Below are positions 47,561-58,819 of a stretch of DNA of 64,000 nucleotides, in pieces. Position 1 is the first letter of the stretch. Each line of letters opens with the position of its first letter. The notes beneath the pieces were generated by a model. It did not search any database and was not told the origin of the DNA. It saw only the letters and a program-made list of their open reading frames with translations. A program made the translations under genes and the position numbers. Source of the DNA: Pseudocercospora fijiensis CIRAD86 (lineage: Eukaryota; Ascomycota; Dothideomycetes; Mycosphaerellales; Mycosphaerellaceae); assembly GCF_000340215.1 (NCBI RefSeq), contig NW_006921536.1:2705016-2769015 (forward strand). Direction: 5' to 3'.

Positions 47561-50500
47561 CCTCGTGCGGCGTAAGACTATCGACATTGTACTAGCTATA
47601 ATACGCTCCTGCCTTGTATAGGACACGAAGGGCACTACCTATTAAACTAAGGTTATGCTAGATCTAGGAAATTCAGTTAGTGCCCTTATTAGCTATCGCC
47701 TAGCTAAGTAATTAGACCTTCGACAACTGCCGAAGACTAACCTACTAACCCTTACTTAGTTTAATAACGCTCGGCACTTAACCTATAGGGCCTACTATAT
47801 TCCTATAGCTCTAAAGGACGACCTCGGAAATGAACGCCTACTAGACTTCACTGCCTACGCAGTAGATATAGACAGCCTATATAGGGGAGCTACTATTGTT
47901 ATTAGCAACCCTATTCTTAAGTATTACGCTGTAGCTATAGACCTAGGCCTCTAGAAGTAGCGATTTAGAATCGCTAGGAAAGAGGATATTAAACACATTA
48001 ATATTAGCGAGTGCCCTAACGATATTAGGGTCCTATTTATTAGCAACCTAACACCTGCCTTAGCTAATCCGACTGCCGACCTGCTCGGTAGTAATAACGA
48101 TGAACCTGTGCCTCCTAATAATCCTAATTAGCTTGCTCGCATACTAGAGCCTATCCGAGAGACCTATATTAATGTATTTAAACACTACCTAGTATCGACA
48201 TTGCCTATGTTTAAGGAGACGGATTATAAGATTAATATTATAGAGGGCAAGGAGGTTCCTTTTAGCCCCCTCTACAACCTTAGTAAGCGAGAGCTTGCTA
48301 TATTGCGTAAGTACCTAGAGGAAAACCTAGCTAATAGTCGAATTCGGTATAGTAACAGCCCTGCTAGTATACCTATCCTATTCGTACTAAAGAAGGATAG
48401 TAGCCTACGCCTATATATCGACTATCGTAGGCTTAACGCTGTTACTATTAAAGACCGCTATCTACTCCCCCTTATTAATAAGACCCTCGATCGCCTTTCT
48501 AGGGCTTACTACTATACTATACTAGACATTAAGGATGCGTACTATCGTATCCGCATTCGTAAGGGTAACGAATAGAAAACAGCCTTCCGTACTCGCTATA
48601 GCTATTTCGAATACCTAGTTATGCTATTTAGCCTAGCTAATACCCCTGCAATATTCTAGTCCTATATTAATCGAGCCCTTTTAGGCCTATTAGACTATCT
48701 CTGTATAGTTTACCTAGATGACATCCTAGTTTATATACATTCACCTAATATTGCAGAACACTAGGCCGTAGTGCGTAAGGTCCTCGACCGCCTGTAAGCC
48801 TATAGACTGTATTGCAAACCTTCTAAATGCACCTTTGCTACTAAGGAGGTATCCTTCCTTAGCTTCCTCGTATTAACTAAGGGTGTCAAGGCTAATCCTA
48901 ATCGGATTAAAACTATTACTAAATAGCCTGTTCCTACGTTAATTAAGGAACTGCAGTCGTTCCTCGGCTTCGCTAATTTCTATCGTCGCTTTATTAAGAG
49001 CTATTTACGGCATGTAATGCCTCTAACTAAGCTTACTAAAACTAAGGCTAACCTAACTAGAGAGTTTAAATAGACTAACAGAGTACAAGCCGCTTTTAAC
49101 GGCCTAAAGCAACGCTTTATTAATGTCCCCTTATTGCACTATTTCGTGCTAAGCAAGTAGATCCGAATTAAGACTAACGCTTTATAGTTCGCTGTATCGG
49201 CTATTATATTATAGCAATTAGATAATAACTATTACTAGCACCCGATTACCTTCTTTTTACAAAAGATAATCGATATAGAACGTCGATATAAGACCTACGA
49301 GTAAGAGCTCTTAGCAATCGTAGAAGCCTTTAAGTATTAGCGCTACTATCTTAATAGTGCTTAGTATACAATTTAGGTCTATATAGACTATAACAACCTA
49401 CGTAGCATTACTAAGGTTATAAGGGTTATAGGTCGACAGGCTAGATAGGCCGTCTACCTCGCTGGGTTTAATTTTAATATATTACATCGGCTAGGCGTAA
49501 GTAACTCTGCTAATAGCCTATCGAGGCGACCTAATTACGATAGCGAGACTTAGTACATTAATTTATTATTTCTAACCCTATAGTATAAGATTGCTATAGC
49601 CCGTATTGTTAATAAGCAAGCGTAGGATAAGCGGACTTCCGGACCCCGCGGCGGTAACAAATACTATAGCGGAGTTGTCGTTCTTCTAGTATACGTTAAG
49701 AAGGACGTAGATCGCTCGAGCTATAATAACTCGATTAAGGACATTGCTATCTATAGTAATAGTCTATACAGCGACAGCACTATAGAAGAGGTTGTAGTAG
49801 TTCTAGCTGCTAGTGCTATTAGATGTATACAATACGTACCTCGTTTAATAGCGAGGGTGCTATTAAATGACCTTATAAATAGGGATAGTTAATTGTTTAT
49901 AGATAAGCTTTTACGGGCTTAGCAGAGGGACGCCTTTGCTGTTAACCGTATTAATAGGCTTATAAGTAGGCGAACGACTCGATCTAGTAAGAGTAATTAG
50001 TCGATCGACGACAAAGGTTACTTAAAGTTCAAGGGCAGACACTATGTCCCCGCTAAACAATCGATTAGACAAGAGCTTTTAAAGAGGCACTATAATAGTA
50101 AGCTCGCTAGTTACTATAGCACAGAGAGGTCGCACGAGTTACTATCGCGTATATACTACTAGCTAAATAGTAAGCGGCATATAAAGGAGTATATATAGAC
50201 CTATATAGTATGCCAGCGAGTTAAAGCACCGAAGCACTTACCGTTCGGCGAGTTGTCTTCGCTCCCTGTTCTAAAGAAGCCATTTGCTAAGCTAATAATA
50301 GACTTTATTATAGGCCTTCTACCTACTAGGCGCAGGGGCAGCAAGGACGTATATAATACTATCCTTGTTACAGTAGATCGATTTACTAAAGGCGCTCGAT
50401 ACATCCCGGCGCGGAAAGACTAGACTGCTATTAATATAGCAGAGGCGCTATAGAGTAACATCTTCTATACCTATTAGGGAACCCCTAAGGGGATAGTCTC

Positions 50501-51420
50501 CGATAGGGGCTCGATATTTATATCTTACTATTAGAGCGAGATTTGCTTATAGCTAAGACTGAAGCATCGGCTATTAACAGCCTTCTATCTATAGACTAAC
50601 GGTTAAATAGAGAGGCAGAATGCTACCCTATAGCAGTACCTACGCAGCTATATTAATAAGAACCCCGAGGATTAGGTTAACCTCCTACAGCCTACAGAAT
50701 TCGTATATAACAACAGTGTATATTTATTAACTAAGATCTCGCCCTATATAGCTATAATAGGCTAGAATGCTGCTATACTATAAGACCTACTATCGCTCGA
50801 GGCCGAGCGTAAGGAAAGGGAAGCGCGTTAAGTACCCGAAACACTAGCGGCTATTAAGAGGGTTTAGAAGATACGAGAAATCTATACTAAGATAGCCGAG
50901 AAGTTAATAAAGGCTTAAGAGTACTAAAAGACCTACTACGATAAGCGCTATATACTAATAACCTTTAAGCAAGGCGACATAGTTATGCTTAGTATAAAGA
51001 ACCTCCGCATCCGCAAACACCTATTACCTAATAGCAAAACAAGGCCTAAGCTCGCACTAAGATACATTAGCCTATTCCGTATTCGGGAGGCTAAGGGCAT
51101 ACAGGCCTATTAGTTGTAGCTCCTACCTTATTATACTATCTATAATACCTTCTATATATCCCTCCTTAAGCCGTACTACCTACGCGAAGGGGATAAAGCC
51201 TCTATAGAACACGAAGACACACTAGCGGATAGTAAGGAGCTATAGTCTGCAGAACGTATCCTATAGCATCGTACTAGGCAAAGCAAGAAGGAGTACCTAC
51301 TAAGATAGTAAGGCTATTTACCTAAATAGGACTCGTAGGAAGCTAAAGACTCTTTTAAAGACATAACTAAGTTGTTAGATAAGTATTAGACTAGTATAAA
51401 GAATAAGAAGAAGGCTAAGG
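47561..51420 (+). pseudogene. Gypsy pol of F: PR-RT-RNase H-IN-chromodomain
   Basis: RT is best preserved. From 48201 to 48575 an open stretch includes [20 protein letters not shown] and [23 protein letters not shown] is near 48711-48735 with both catalytic Asp present. RNase H has IDIERRYKTYEQELLAIVEAFKY near 49270-49330. Integrase zinc-binding sequence is near 50080-50160. The core with DRFTKGARYIPA is near 50376-50412. The chromodomain has HRTRQSKKEYLLR near 51265-51310. Stops are RIP-type. It is inactive but the least decayed pol of the window. Confidence 0.9.
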
Positions 51421-52771
51421 GCTATAATGTCGCCTAAGAATATTACTACCCCGGGGTTCTATTAAGATAACTAATTGAAGGCCAGCATTTGTTGCAAGGA
51501 TATTAGACTTANNNNNNNNNNNNNNNNNNNNNNNNNNNNNNNNNNNNNNNNNNNNNNNNNNNNNNNNNNNNNNNNNNNNNNNNNNNNNNNNNNNNNNNNN
51601 NNNNNNNNNNNTACTATTAGAAGCAAGCAATTGTTAGTAACAAAGGATAATAAGACTATACTACGATAACGAACGCGCAACGAGTACTAACGAGCGCACT
51701 ATAACTATTAACCGATCGCCTACTCTTTTAAAGAATCTACCTCCTTACTAGCGTACCCTATAAGGTCCTCCTCTTAACGCCCCTTTTATTTCTACGTTCT
51801 ATCGAGACCCTAGGGCCTAGGCGGTCGATAGAGGCGCGCGCGCGCGTAGGCGAATAGTGTTAGTAATAATAATAGTAACGACGGCGTTACGCTCGTACTA
51901 AAGGGCGACATAGCCGGCGCGGCTATATTAGTAACGGTATTACGGAGTATATTATTAGTCGAAGAAGGAAATCGAAAGTAAGGTAAAGTTAGCGCTAAGA
52001 CGACTAGCGCCGCTATTATCGATATTACTTGCTATTATCGCTACGCCTATAGATATAACCTTACCTATACTACGAGCCTAAGGCACCTTTAATCAAAACT
52101 TTAATTAAAACTTTAAGGCTAAGTTAAAGCTTTAAGCCGCTTAAAAGATTAAGTAGACTAATAGACTAACTAACTAAGGGCAAAAACTATAGAGCTAAGC
52201 TAGCCGGGGTCGATCTTACGGACAATAGGTTACTTCTCGATCTTTCTAACCCTTTAAGCGAGGCGAACCTTAACTACTATACTTATAATAGCCTTTACCT
52301 ATAGAAACTAGACGAGCTGTGTTTTTTCTAAAAAGTAAATAATAGCCCTCGTAATAATAAGAACAAACCCTCGGAAGCAGACAACCCTCGGAAGCGGATA
52401 TTACTAGGTCTTTTAAGAGTAGACGTAAAGAACTTAATACGATATTACTTAGAACGGAGGTAGTACTATAATACCTCGTACGTCTGCCTATTATAGTAGG
52501 GAAGACGCGCTTATATTATAATTAGTCGAAGGCCTTTAATTCTTATAGATATATATTACTTTATAGTTTATTATATATAGAGATAGCGTAGTTAGAGTTG
52601 CATATTATACTATATTAGAGGTAAGGTTTAATATAGTTATATAATCGGTAGTTATGCGTTTAATTTAGCGCGGACTAAGCGGCCTATTAGACCTGCTAAG
52701 TTAGTAGCAATAGAGGTTGAGACTAGAATAAAGACCGGCTACGAGGGCGCGGCCTTTGGAAGGGAAGCGTA
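51421..52771 (+). other. Long 3' untranslated part of F with 100-N gap (51512-51611)
   Basis: No coding frame. It aligns with 41571-42787 of D over its length, including GC-rich cgcgcgcgcgcg near 51835 and the purine tract ggaagggaagcg before 52772. The ORF-like stretches over the gap are artefacts of N. Confidence 0.75.
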
Positions 52772-52969
52772 TATCAGGACCAAAGAGGTTGTGCGTAATT
52801 AGCATATAACCGGGCTCGAGTAAAGCCAGGGTCTTAATGCCTCAGGCAGGGCTTGGCGCTTGGCAATAGGCCAACTTGCCTGCCTTCCTCCCTCTCCTCC
52901 TAGCTCCTTATCGAATACTACCTGTACCCACCACCACCCTATCTACCTGCTGATATAACCCTTCTCACA
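52772..52969 (+). repeat. 3' LTR of F, nearly free of RIP
   Basis: Starts TATCAGGAC and ends CCCTTCTCACA. It keeps many CA and TG (cctcaggcagggcttgg, tacccaccaccaccc) that are mutated in the other three copies, so it is close to the original LTR sequence. It marks where mutation fades toward the unique DNA. Confidence 0.95.
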
Positions 52970-52974
52970 GTAGA

Positions 52975-53290
52975 AGCAAACGCCTCGAGTCGCTTGACCA
53001 GCTGGTGGTCAAAGACACGATCCTGCGTCCGTAGCATCCCGGCCGTCGCTTCATTACCTAAGGCGAAGCGCGGAGCAAGTAGTTGAGCGAAGGATGAGAT
53101 CTTGGGTTCTGTGCTTCAGCGTCTGGACCCCGCAGCTAGTCAAGTGGAGGTCCTCGAACATGACCATTGAGTCAAGCAGACAACCAGCAGTGTCGTTCGG
53201 GAACCATGGGCGCTGGTTGGCGAGGTCTGCTTGCGTGTAAGTGCTGCCTGTCGGCGTAAGTCATGCTGTCGAGGCCAATGCTATAAGATA
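52975..53290 (-). pseudogene. Possible 5' remnant of a minus-strand gene cut by element F
   Basis: In unmutated DNA the minus strand reads in one frame as WFPNDTAGCLLDSMVMFEDL and TLKHRTQDLILRSTTCSALR (about 53200-53080), then after a frame change as RFALGNEATAGMLRTQDRVF and HQLVKRLEAFAS up to the F insertion at 52975. With F removed the last frame continues into 45730 leftward. I do not recognise the protein. The frame change and lack of a start make this weak. It may also be unique spacer DNA. Confidence 0.25.
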
Positions 53291-53298
53291 CAGCCCTC

Positions 53299-53408
53299 AC
53301 CACGCCCTTACACTCAGTTGAGCCATCAGCTTTGCCTTTCATATAGGAGGCAAGAATAGCCTCCGCAACGCTGTCAGAACATCACACAGTCTCAGCCCTT
53401 TCAAAAGC
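53299..53408 (+). promoter_or_regulatory. Presumed promoter/leader of the GRF gene
   Basis: Unmutated, CT- and CA-containing sequence (cacgcccttacactcagt, cacacagtctcagccc) directly before the ATG. No TATA or other defined element can be named. Included only to mark the upstream region. Confidence 0.25.
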
Positions 53409-53798
53409 ATGGTTGCCGTCAAGACCAGCGACGCCATGGCTCCTTGCCCGTTCTCGCCGCCATCGCCTCCCTGTCCGATCTGTGGTCAGCCGACGACGAC
53501 TTGCGTTACGCGGACCAGCAACAGGAACGGCAACGCTGGACGACCGTACCTCAAATGCGGATCTTGTCGAAAGTTCATTACCTTCGTGGACAAACGAGGC
53601 ATCAGCTCGAAGAACCCAGAGTGTGTCTGTGGTAAAGCAAGCCGCATTCAGGTCGCTGGGAAGGGAAAAGGCCGGGGGTTACACTACGTCTGTCAGTCCG
53701 GAGCTTGCGATTTCTTCGATGTTGCTCGGAACAAGGATGGAGACCAGATCAGTCTTACCGAAAAGCTGGTAGAGGATCTTGCTCGAATCTTGATCTAA
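53409..53798 (+). CDS. GRF-type zinc-finger protein, 129 aa, intact
   Basis: The only complete gene with normal base composition. It carries two Cys-rich modules. The first has C22-P-I-C25 and, after 24 residues, C50-G-S-C53, with the segment NGNAGRPYLKCGSCRKFITF. The second has C72-V-C74-G and C95...C100 with GRGLHYVCQSGACDFFD. GR-x-Y/F-x-C followed by C-x-F-F is the signature of GRF zinc fingers, small zinc-binding modules linked to nucleic-acid binding (found in NEIL3, APE2, TOP3A). Many fungi have small stand-alone proteins of this kind whose role is not known. The start at 53409 (agcATGG context) is chosen as the first ATG; a second ATG at codon 10 is possible. No intron is needed. It ends TGA-free at TAA 53796-53798. 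It sits in a RIP-free island between element F and a degraded repeat. Confidence 0.8.
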   Translation: MVAVKTSDAMAPCPFSPPSPPCPICGQPTTTCVTRTSNRNGNAGRPYLKCGSCRKFITFVDKRGISSKNPECVCGKASRIQVAGKGKGRGLHYVCQSGACDFFDVARNKDGDQISLTEKLVEDLARILI

Positions 53799-54200
53799 GA
53801 TCACTTTATTGTCAAAAGGTGGAACAGCAGAAAACAGAAGTCAAAATGTTTGTCCTCAGAGAGACGCATTTCCTCGTCAGCTCAACAATCCTAATGAGAT
53901 CCAGGCAGTACCGCTTTCGCAGAACCTCATTGCGGATTCCAACAAGGTCATCGCGACAGCAAAAATTTAGTATAGTAGAAGCTTTACATCTTTTGCGAAT
54001 CGTCATCCTCTCCATTTTCTTTCCGTCGCGTGCAATGACCGATGTGTACAATTTACAGGATACTTGTCTTCTTATCTCTTAGCACATGATAGTCGCTTAG
54101 ACATGCCGGAACACGAACTCACCCGTACTTCGTAATCAAGTTTAGCCCACAGTCTGAGACGCGTCGGCCGTTAGTTAAGCCCGCTCCCCCGGGCATCTAC
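53799..54200. other. Downstream flank of GRF gene, end of RIP-free island
   Basis: No convincing gene. Base composition is normal to about 54190 and then turns CpA-depleted within a few dozen bases (from about 54210). Short open frames on both strands lack any recognisable feature. It probably contains the 3' untranslated region of the GRF gene. Confidence 0.5.
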
Positions 54201-54239
54201 CTCCGTTTAGGCCTTTGTATATTAAGAATTGAGTTGTAT

Positions 54240-57200
54240 AGTAGATTGGCCGAGATTTAGGGTCTAGATCAAATTAGGCTTAGCTTCCGTCTTTCCGGTT
54301 AGCTAATTATATACTACTCTACCTAATTCTTTACCTAAAGGCCTAAAGCTAAACTGCTAATTTTTATCGTAGACTCCGCTATTAAACTACTATCTCGTAG
54401 CGACACTAACTATCGGTATATCTAATACGCTAAGATTATAGCGCTACTAATTGCGAATTAGAATATCTAAAAATCTCGTATATACGACGTATATATATTA
54501 AGTTATACTAAATCCCGCGAGGCGACTTTATCTATAGCTATCCGCTACTAGCGTACCTAATATATACCGAAACAATAACTCCTAAATCTCGCGTACCTAA
54601 TACTTAGAGGTCCTTAATTAGGGCCTTCCGACTAACTTATTTACTATAAGCAACTATATATAACTTCTTACTATCGAGTTCTCGTCGAGGCGGGAGATAG
54701 AGGCTATAACGATCTTCTTTAATCTTAACCGAACTAACTCGAGGCCCTTCGTAGAGTACTTCTTAATTACTTTAATAAGACACTCGAGTGCCTACGGTAT
54801 AGTAGTGCTAAGTTCTCGTTACTCTAGCGACGCTATTTACTAGCGGCTTAGAAGGCACTAGATTTATTACCTCTAATATACTCGAAACCTCCGCGAGCTT
54901 GTAGACCTAGTATTTCCGACTAATATTACTATAAATACCGTACTCGTACGATACTATATTGTTAAGATATAGCTAAATAGTAGACGCGACTTTAGCTAGC
55001 TACTCGAGTCGATATTTCGAATACTAATTAATACCTGCGATACTAACTAATATAAGCGGCTCTAACTTAACTAATTAAGCTAATACTTCCGAGCTTAATC
55101 GTCGTAGCGGAGATAATTAGTATAGCTCTTCTTATCTAATAGAAGCGCTACTAATATCTAAACTAGACCGTCGTAGCGAAGAAGATATTAGCCTACTACC
55201 TCGACTAGACGATAAAGATAAGGAAATGCCTACTCTAGAAGACCTGCCGCTACTAGGAGAGACTTCCGATATACTAGGCCCTTTATCCGATCTGCTAGGT
55301 CCTATATTCGCTAGTATATTCGCCGGTCTAGTACTTAATAAAGATCGCCGCCGCTAGCGCTAGTACTATAGCGACTACTATAACTCTAAGAATATACTAG
55401 GCGATAAGGACCGCTTAGCTACTCGCCGCTAGCCTACTCGCCTTTAGCCTACTCGCCTTTAGCCTACTTGCGGCCTTTAGCCTACTTGCCTTTAGCCTAC
55501 TCGCCTTTAGCCTGCTCGCCTTTAGCCTACTAAAGAGCGCGCTACTCCTCGCCGCCTACGAACTACTAATCGCAATATTATATATAATTAGCTAGTTAAT
55601 AATAGTCTAACTAAGGATAAGGATGCTAATATAGATAAAGAGCTATAGAGCGAGGGCGAACTAGAGCGTAAGCGCCGTGCTAGTAATGCCTCCGATAATA
55701 ACGATTAGCCTATTTAGTATCCTAGTAAGCGCGGCTTTAATAAGATAAACGACGAGGAAGAGGGCGAACTCGAGCCTACTAGCAATCGTAGTCCGCGCCG
55801 TATACTAAAGTAGAAGTACGCCCTCGCTATAAAGCACCTTACTTAGCTTAAATTACCGATAGAGAAGATGTTATTTATATAGTTTAGCAATGAGGGCACT
55901 AAGACCTATTATAAGCGGGTATAGGCTATATAAGACATACTACCTAATAAGCATCTTATTAGTACTATCTAGCTACGAGCTAAGGTTAAGAACTTAATTA
56001 GTAAGAAGTTCTTTAATGCATACAAGCTAGAAGAGAGCCTTGCTATACTACGCCGCCTCTCCGAGATGCATAATGTAATCTATAGTATTATACCGAATTA
56101 GTACCGCCTGCTCGAGGACTTTATACTACCGAATACCCGCAAGGACACTATATAGCGAGCAATATTATTCGAGGACAAGCGTAACATAATATAGAAGCGT
56201 ATCTATATAATTACGTGTATAGTAGTATATTCGATAGCGATAAAGCGAGCCTCCTAGATACTAAAGTCGCTTAGTCTACTCTTAGTATATATTAGCAATC
56301 TACTAGCTCCGCTTATCGACACCCTATATAGTATAGGTCTGCTTCCTTCGTATAGGACTATTTAGGCGTTAATTAAGAAAAATGCTAATACCTAGCGGCT
56401 AAGGATCCTCGAGTAGGCAAAGCTATATATTTAGTAGCTCTACTACGACAACTTTAACCGCTAGGCAAAGCGCAAGGATTAAGACATTACAGACAACAAT
56501 AAATAGGTTAATATTACCAATTCGTATATCGCCCTAGATAATAATCTTCTAGAGGGCGGCTTAATATAGGACATGCCAGACCGGTCTAAGCTAGTACTAA
56601 CTAAGAATATTATCTATAACATCGATAATAATAATACTATCGAGGCAGTCGAGATATACTAGCTCTACGAAGCCTATATATATGTATTCGGTAATGCGAT
56701 TAAGGCGGTATTTAAAGCAGCTAAGGATAGAGGCTATCTAGTCTAGCAGCTAGAGTATCCGGAAATCGACTATAGCTTTAAAGGTAAGACCTAGTTGCTA
56801 GCTATGCCTCTATTATAGAACGACAAGATCTCTAATAAGGGCACTGCCTTAGTGCACGACGACATCTACTAAAGCAACCTTAGCCTAAAGCCTAATAATC
56901 CGATATTCGACAATCGATTGATTATTAACGTTAGTAATTAGCTTACGATCGAGCGTATACTGTCTATAATCTTTAGCGGTATTAAGAACAAGGCGGTATA
57001 CGATAAGAAGTAGTATATCCTTTTAGTGCCTACTTAGTTCTGTATCTTTATAAACCTATACTTTACGCCTTTCCGTACCTACTAGAACAAGAATAAGGCT
57101 AGTAAACGCTTAGACTTCTCTCTATTGTCTAATGTTAACTTCTAGGGCATAAAGGAGGTTAATCCTAAATTACTAAAGTTCTTCCGTATACAGAGACTAC

Positions 57201-58400
57201 TTAAGCGTTGTTTTAATACTCGAGTTATCGCTATACTGCTCTAGATTATAGTTAACCGTAGCTATATTACCGAGGACATTGTTAGAATAGGCTAAGGTAA
57301 TTAAACTCGCCCCGAGGTTATTAAGCAGGCTATTATCGAGAAGATTACTGCTACTAAGTGTATAGATATCTTAAAGGAAATGTATAAGCTGCTCTTATCG
57401 CTAGAGGCATAGGATAGTATACCTAATCGACTAGCTACTACTGCTGCCGACGGCGCGGCACTAAATAGACTAGATACGGCCTTCACTTCGATATATAGAC
57501 TACTAAAAGAGATCTCCTTGTTTATACGTATTCGCTATGCCGTCCGTAATTATACAGGATGTCGGTTATCTCCGTCGGTGCGTAGATTATACTATTCTAA
57601 TATTCCTCGGTGCTAGATAGAGCAATTATAGCCGCCTAATAACCTACTTCTATTTCCTATTAAATAAAGGTAGTATAGCGGAGCTATAGAAGGCAGTTCT
57701 CGCTACTAGAAAAGTTAATTAATCTGGAAAGAAGGGCTGTACTGTCGGTAGTAATAAGATAATTAAGCTAATTAACTACGCACTCTCGGAGGATTATAAG
57801 CGCCTTACTAACTCGACTTATAGACTTGCTACCGCCTTTAAGCGAGTATTAATAAATAGGGAGCTATCCCGTCTTATCCGGGATATGTTTAAGGAGAATT
57901 CTAGTGTCTATTAAACTAGCTGTTATACCGAAAAGGACATTAGCGTAGGCGTATTCAATCGAGCCGATAAGATCCGTATCGATAGCTTTACGAAGTAGTA
58001 GTATAGAAGCTTTACGCTGTTAGACGATATCCAGAACATTAGCGTAGATTAGATACTAGCGGTCGTTAAGAACTTTAATACTACTAATTAGAACTTTATG
58101 CGAGGCCGTACTACCACACTACAATCCGATGCCTTAGACGGTCCTAATGCTACGGAGCGCCTCGAGGGTGTTAATTATAGTCTAATCGAGGAGGTAGTGC
58201 TTAATCTAGATCGAGACGATATATAGGTTTAGCTAGCAGATAGCACTACTTAGCTCTTCGAGAGCGTTAAGAGCTAGGACCTAACTAGAGCTAGAGCTAG
58301 AGCTAGAGTTAAGGGAATAGATATAGGCCTTTTAGTACGTATAGGTAGCCTCGGCGATAACGGCGGTAGTAACTTCTAAAGCAATAGAGTATAGCATTCG
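54240..58400 (+). pseudogene. Large degraded gene resembling fungal DUF6589 proteins
   Basis: A frame with RIP-type stops can be followed for most of about 4 kb. The N-terminal third reads as helical segments (about 54600-55080). Then come six copies of a 15-base repeat giving LQPTR units (55427-55520), a charged Lys/Glu-rich linker, and a long C-terminal region with helices. There FDNRLIINVSNQLTIERILS, followed by YILLVPTQFCIFINLYF, at about 56905-57065 resembles the DQLT-x-xR signature and following motif of DUF6589, a family that is multicopy in many fungi and often suspected to be mobile. The RIP itself shows that this sequence was repeated or lay next to repeats. Terminal repeats were not found. 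Confidence 0.5.
55427..55520 (+). repeat. 15-bp tandem repeat coding LQPTR
   Basis: Units of cgcctttagcctact recur about six times, one with a small gcggc insertion. TAG in the unit is read as Gln (CAG before RIP). Confidence 0.85.
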
Positions 58401-58483
58401 ATAGATATTAATACGCGTAGCTTGATTAAGGATGTACTTTATAGTTCCTAACTAGTAGTATACGTAAATCTCCGTCTATCTGT

Positions 58484-58490
58484 CTATTCG

Positions 58491-58532
<42 letters not shown>

Positions 58533-58536
58533 CTAT
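58484..58536. repeat. Microsatellite (TCTA)n
   Basis: About ten TCTA units, starting from slightly varied copies (tctgtctattcg). Confidence 0.95.
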
Positions 58537-58627
58537 ACATTCTACTTGCCTAAGGTTTCCGTCGTTATCGTGTTAATTACTTTTGCTAGCGCTAATTGCT
58601 AGAAACGCGCTTAATCGACGTATCTCG

Positions 58628-58816
58628 TACTAAATAACTAACTAGCTAACTAACTAACTAGCTAACTAGCTAACTAGCTAACTAGCTAACTAACTAACTA
58701 GCTAACTAGCTAACTAGCTAACTAGCTAACTAACTAACTAGCTAACTAGCTAACTAGCTAACTAGCTAACTAGCTAACTAGCTAACTAGCTAACTAGCTA
58801 ACTAGCTAGCTAGCTC
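58628..58816. repeat. Low-complexity CTAA/CTAG repeat array, ~190 bp
   Basis: Alternating ctaa and ctag tetranucleotides, with ctaactag as the most frequent octamer. It ends gctagctagctc. It contains no CA or TG. It could be a tetranucleotide array (for instance of CTRR type) partly changed by RIP. Confidence 0.9.
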
Positions 58817-58819
58817 TAG

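Larger units (their letters stand above)
45731..52969 (+). mobile_element. Ty3/Gypsy chromovirus F, complete, target duplication GTAGA
   Basis: LTRs of 198 bases at 45731-45928 and 52772-52969. GTAGA stands before the left (45726-45730) and after the right (52970-52974). gag and pol are the same as in D but less mutated: the YLDD box is kept and one 124-codon piece of RT is open (48201-48575). A 100-N gap lies in the 3' untranslated part. The right flank is unmutated unique DNA, the left flank is heavily mutated. Confidence 0.95.

Noticed and set aside
51415..51680. Several ORFs across the N run near 51.5 kb
   Set aside because: They exist only because N is not read as a stop; the region aligns to the non-coding 3' part of element D.
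53413..53772. Overlapping plus-strand ORFs in other frames across the GRF gene (also 53444-53635 and 53705-54082)
   Set aside because: They overlap the frame with two complete zinc-finger signatures and have no recognisable features themselves.
53812..54051. 79-codon minus-strand ORF downstream of the GRF gene
   Set aside because: No domain, no start context, no sign of splicing; most likely chance in unmutated 3' flank.
57301..57486. 61-codon minus-strand ORF inside the DUF6589-like gene
   Set aside because: Antisense of a readable plus-strand frame, no independent support.
58628..58816. CRISPR-like array at the regular CTAACTAG repeats
   Set aside because: It is a simple tetranucleotide-type array without spacers, in a eukaryotic genome.
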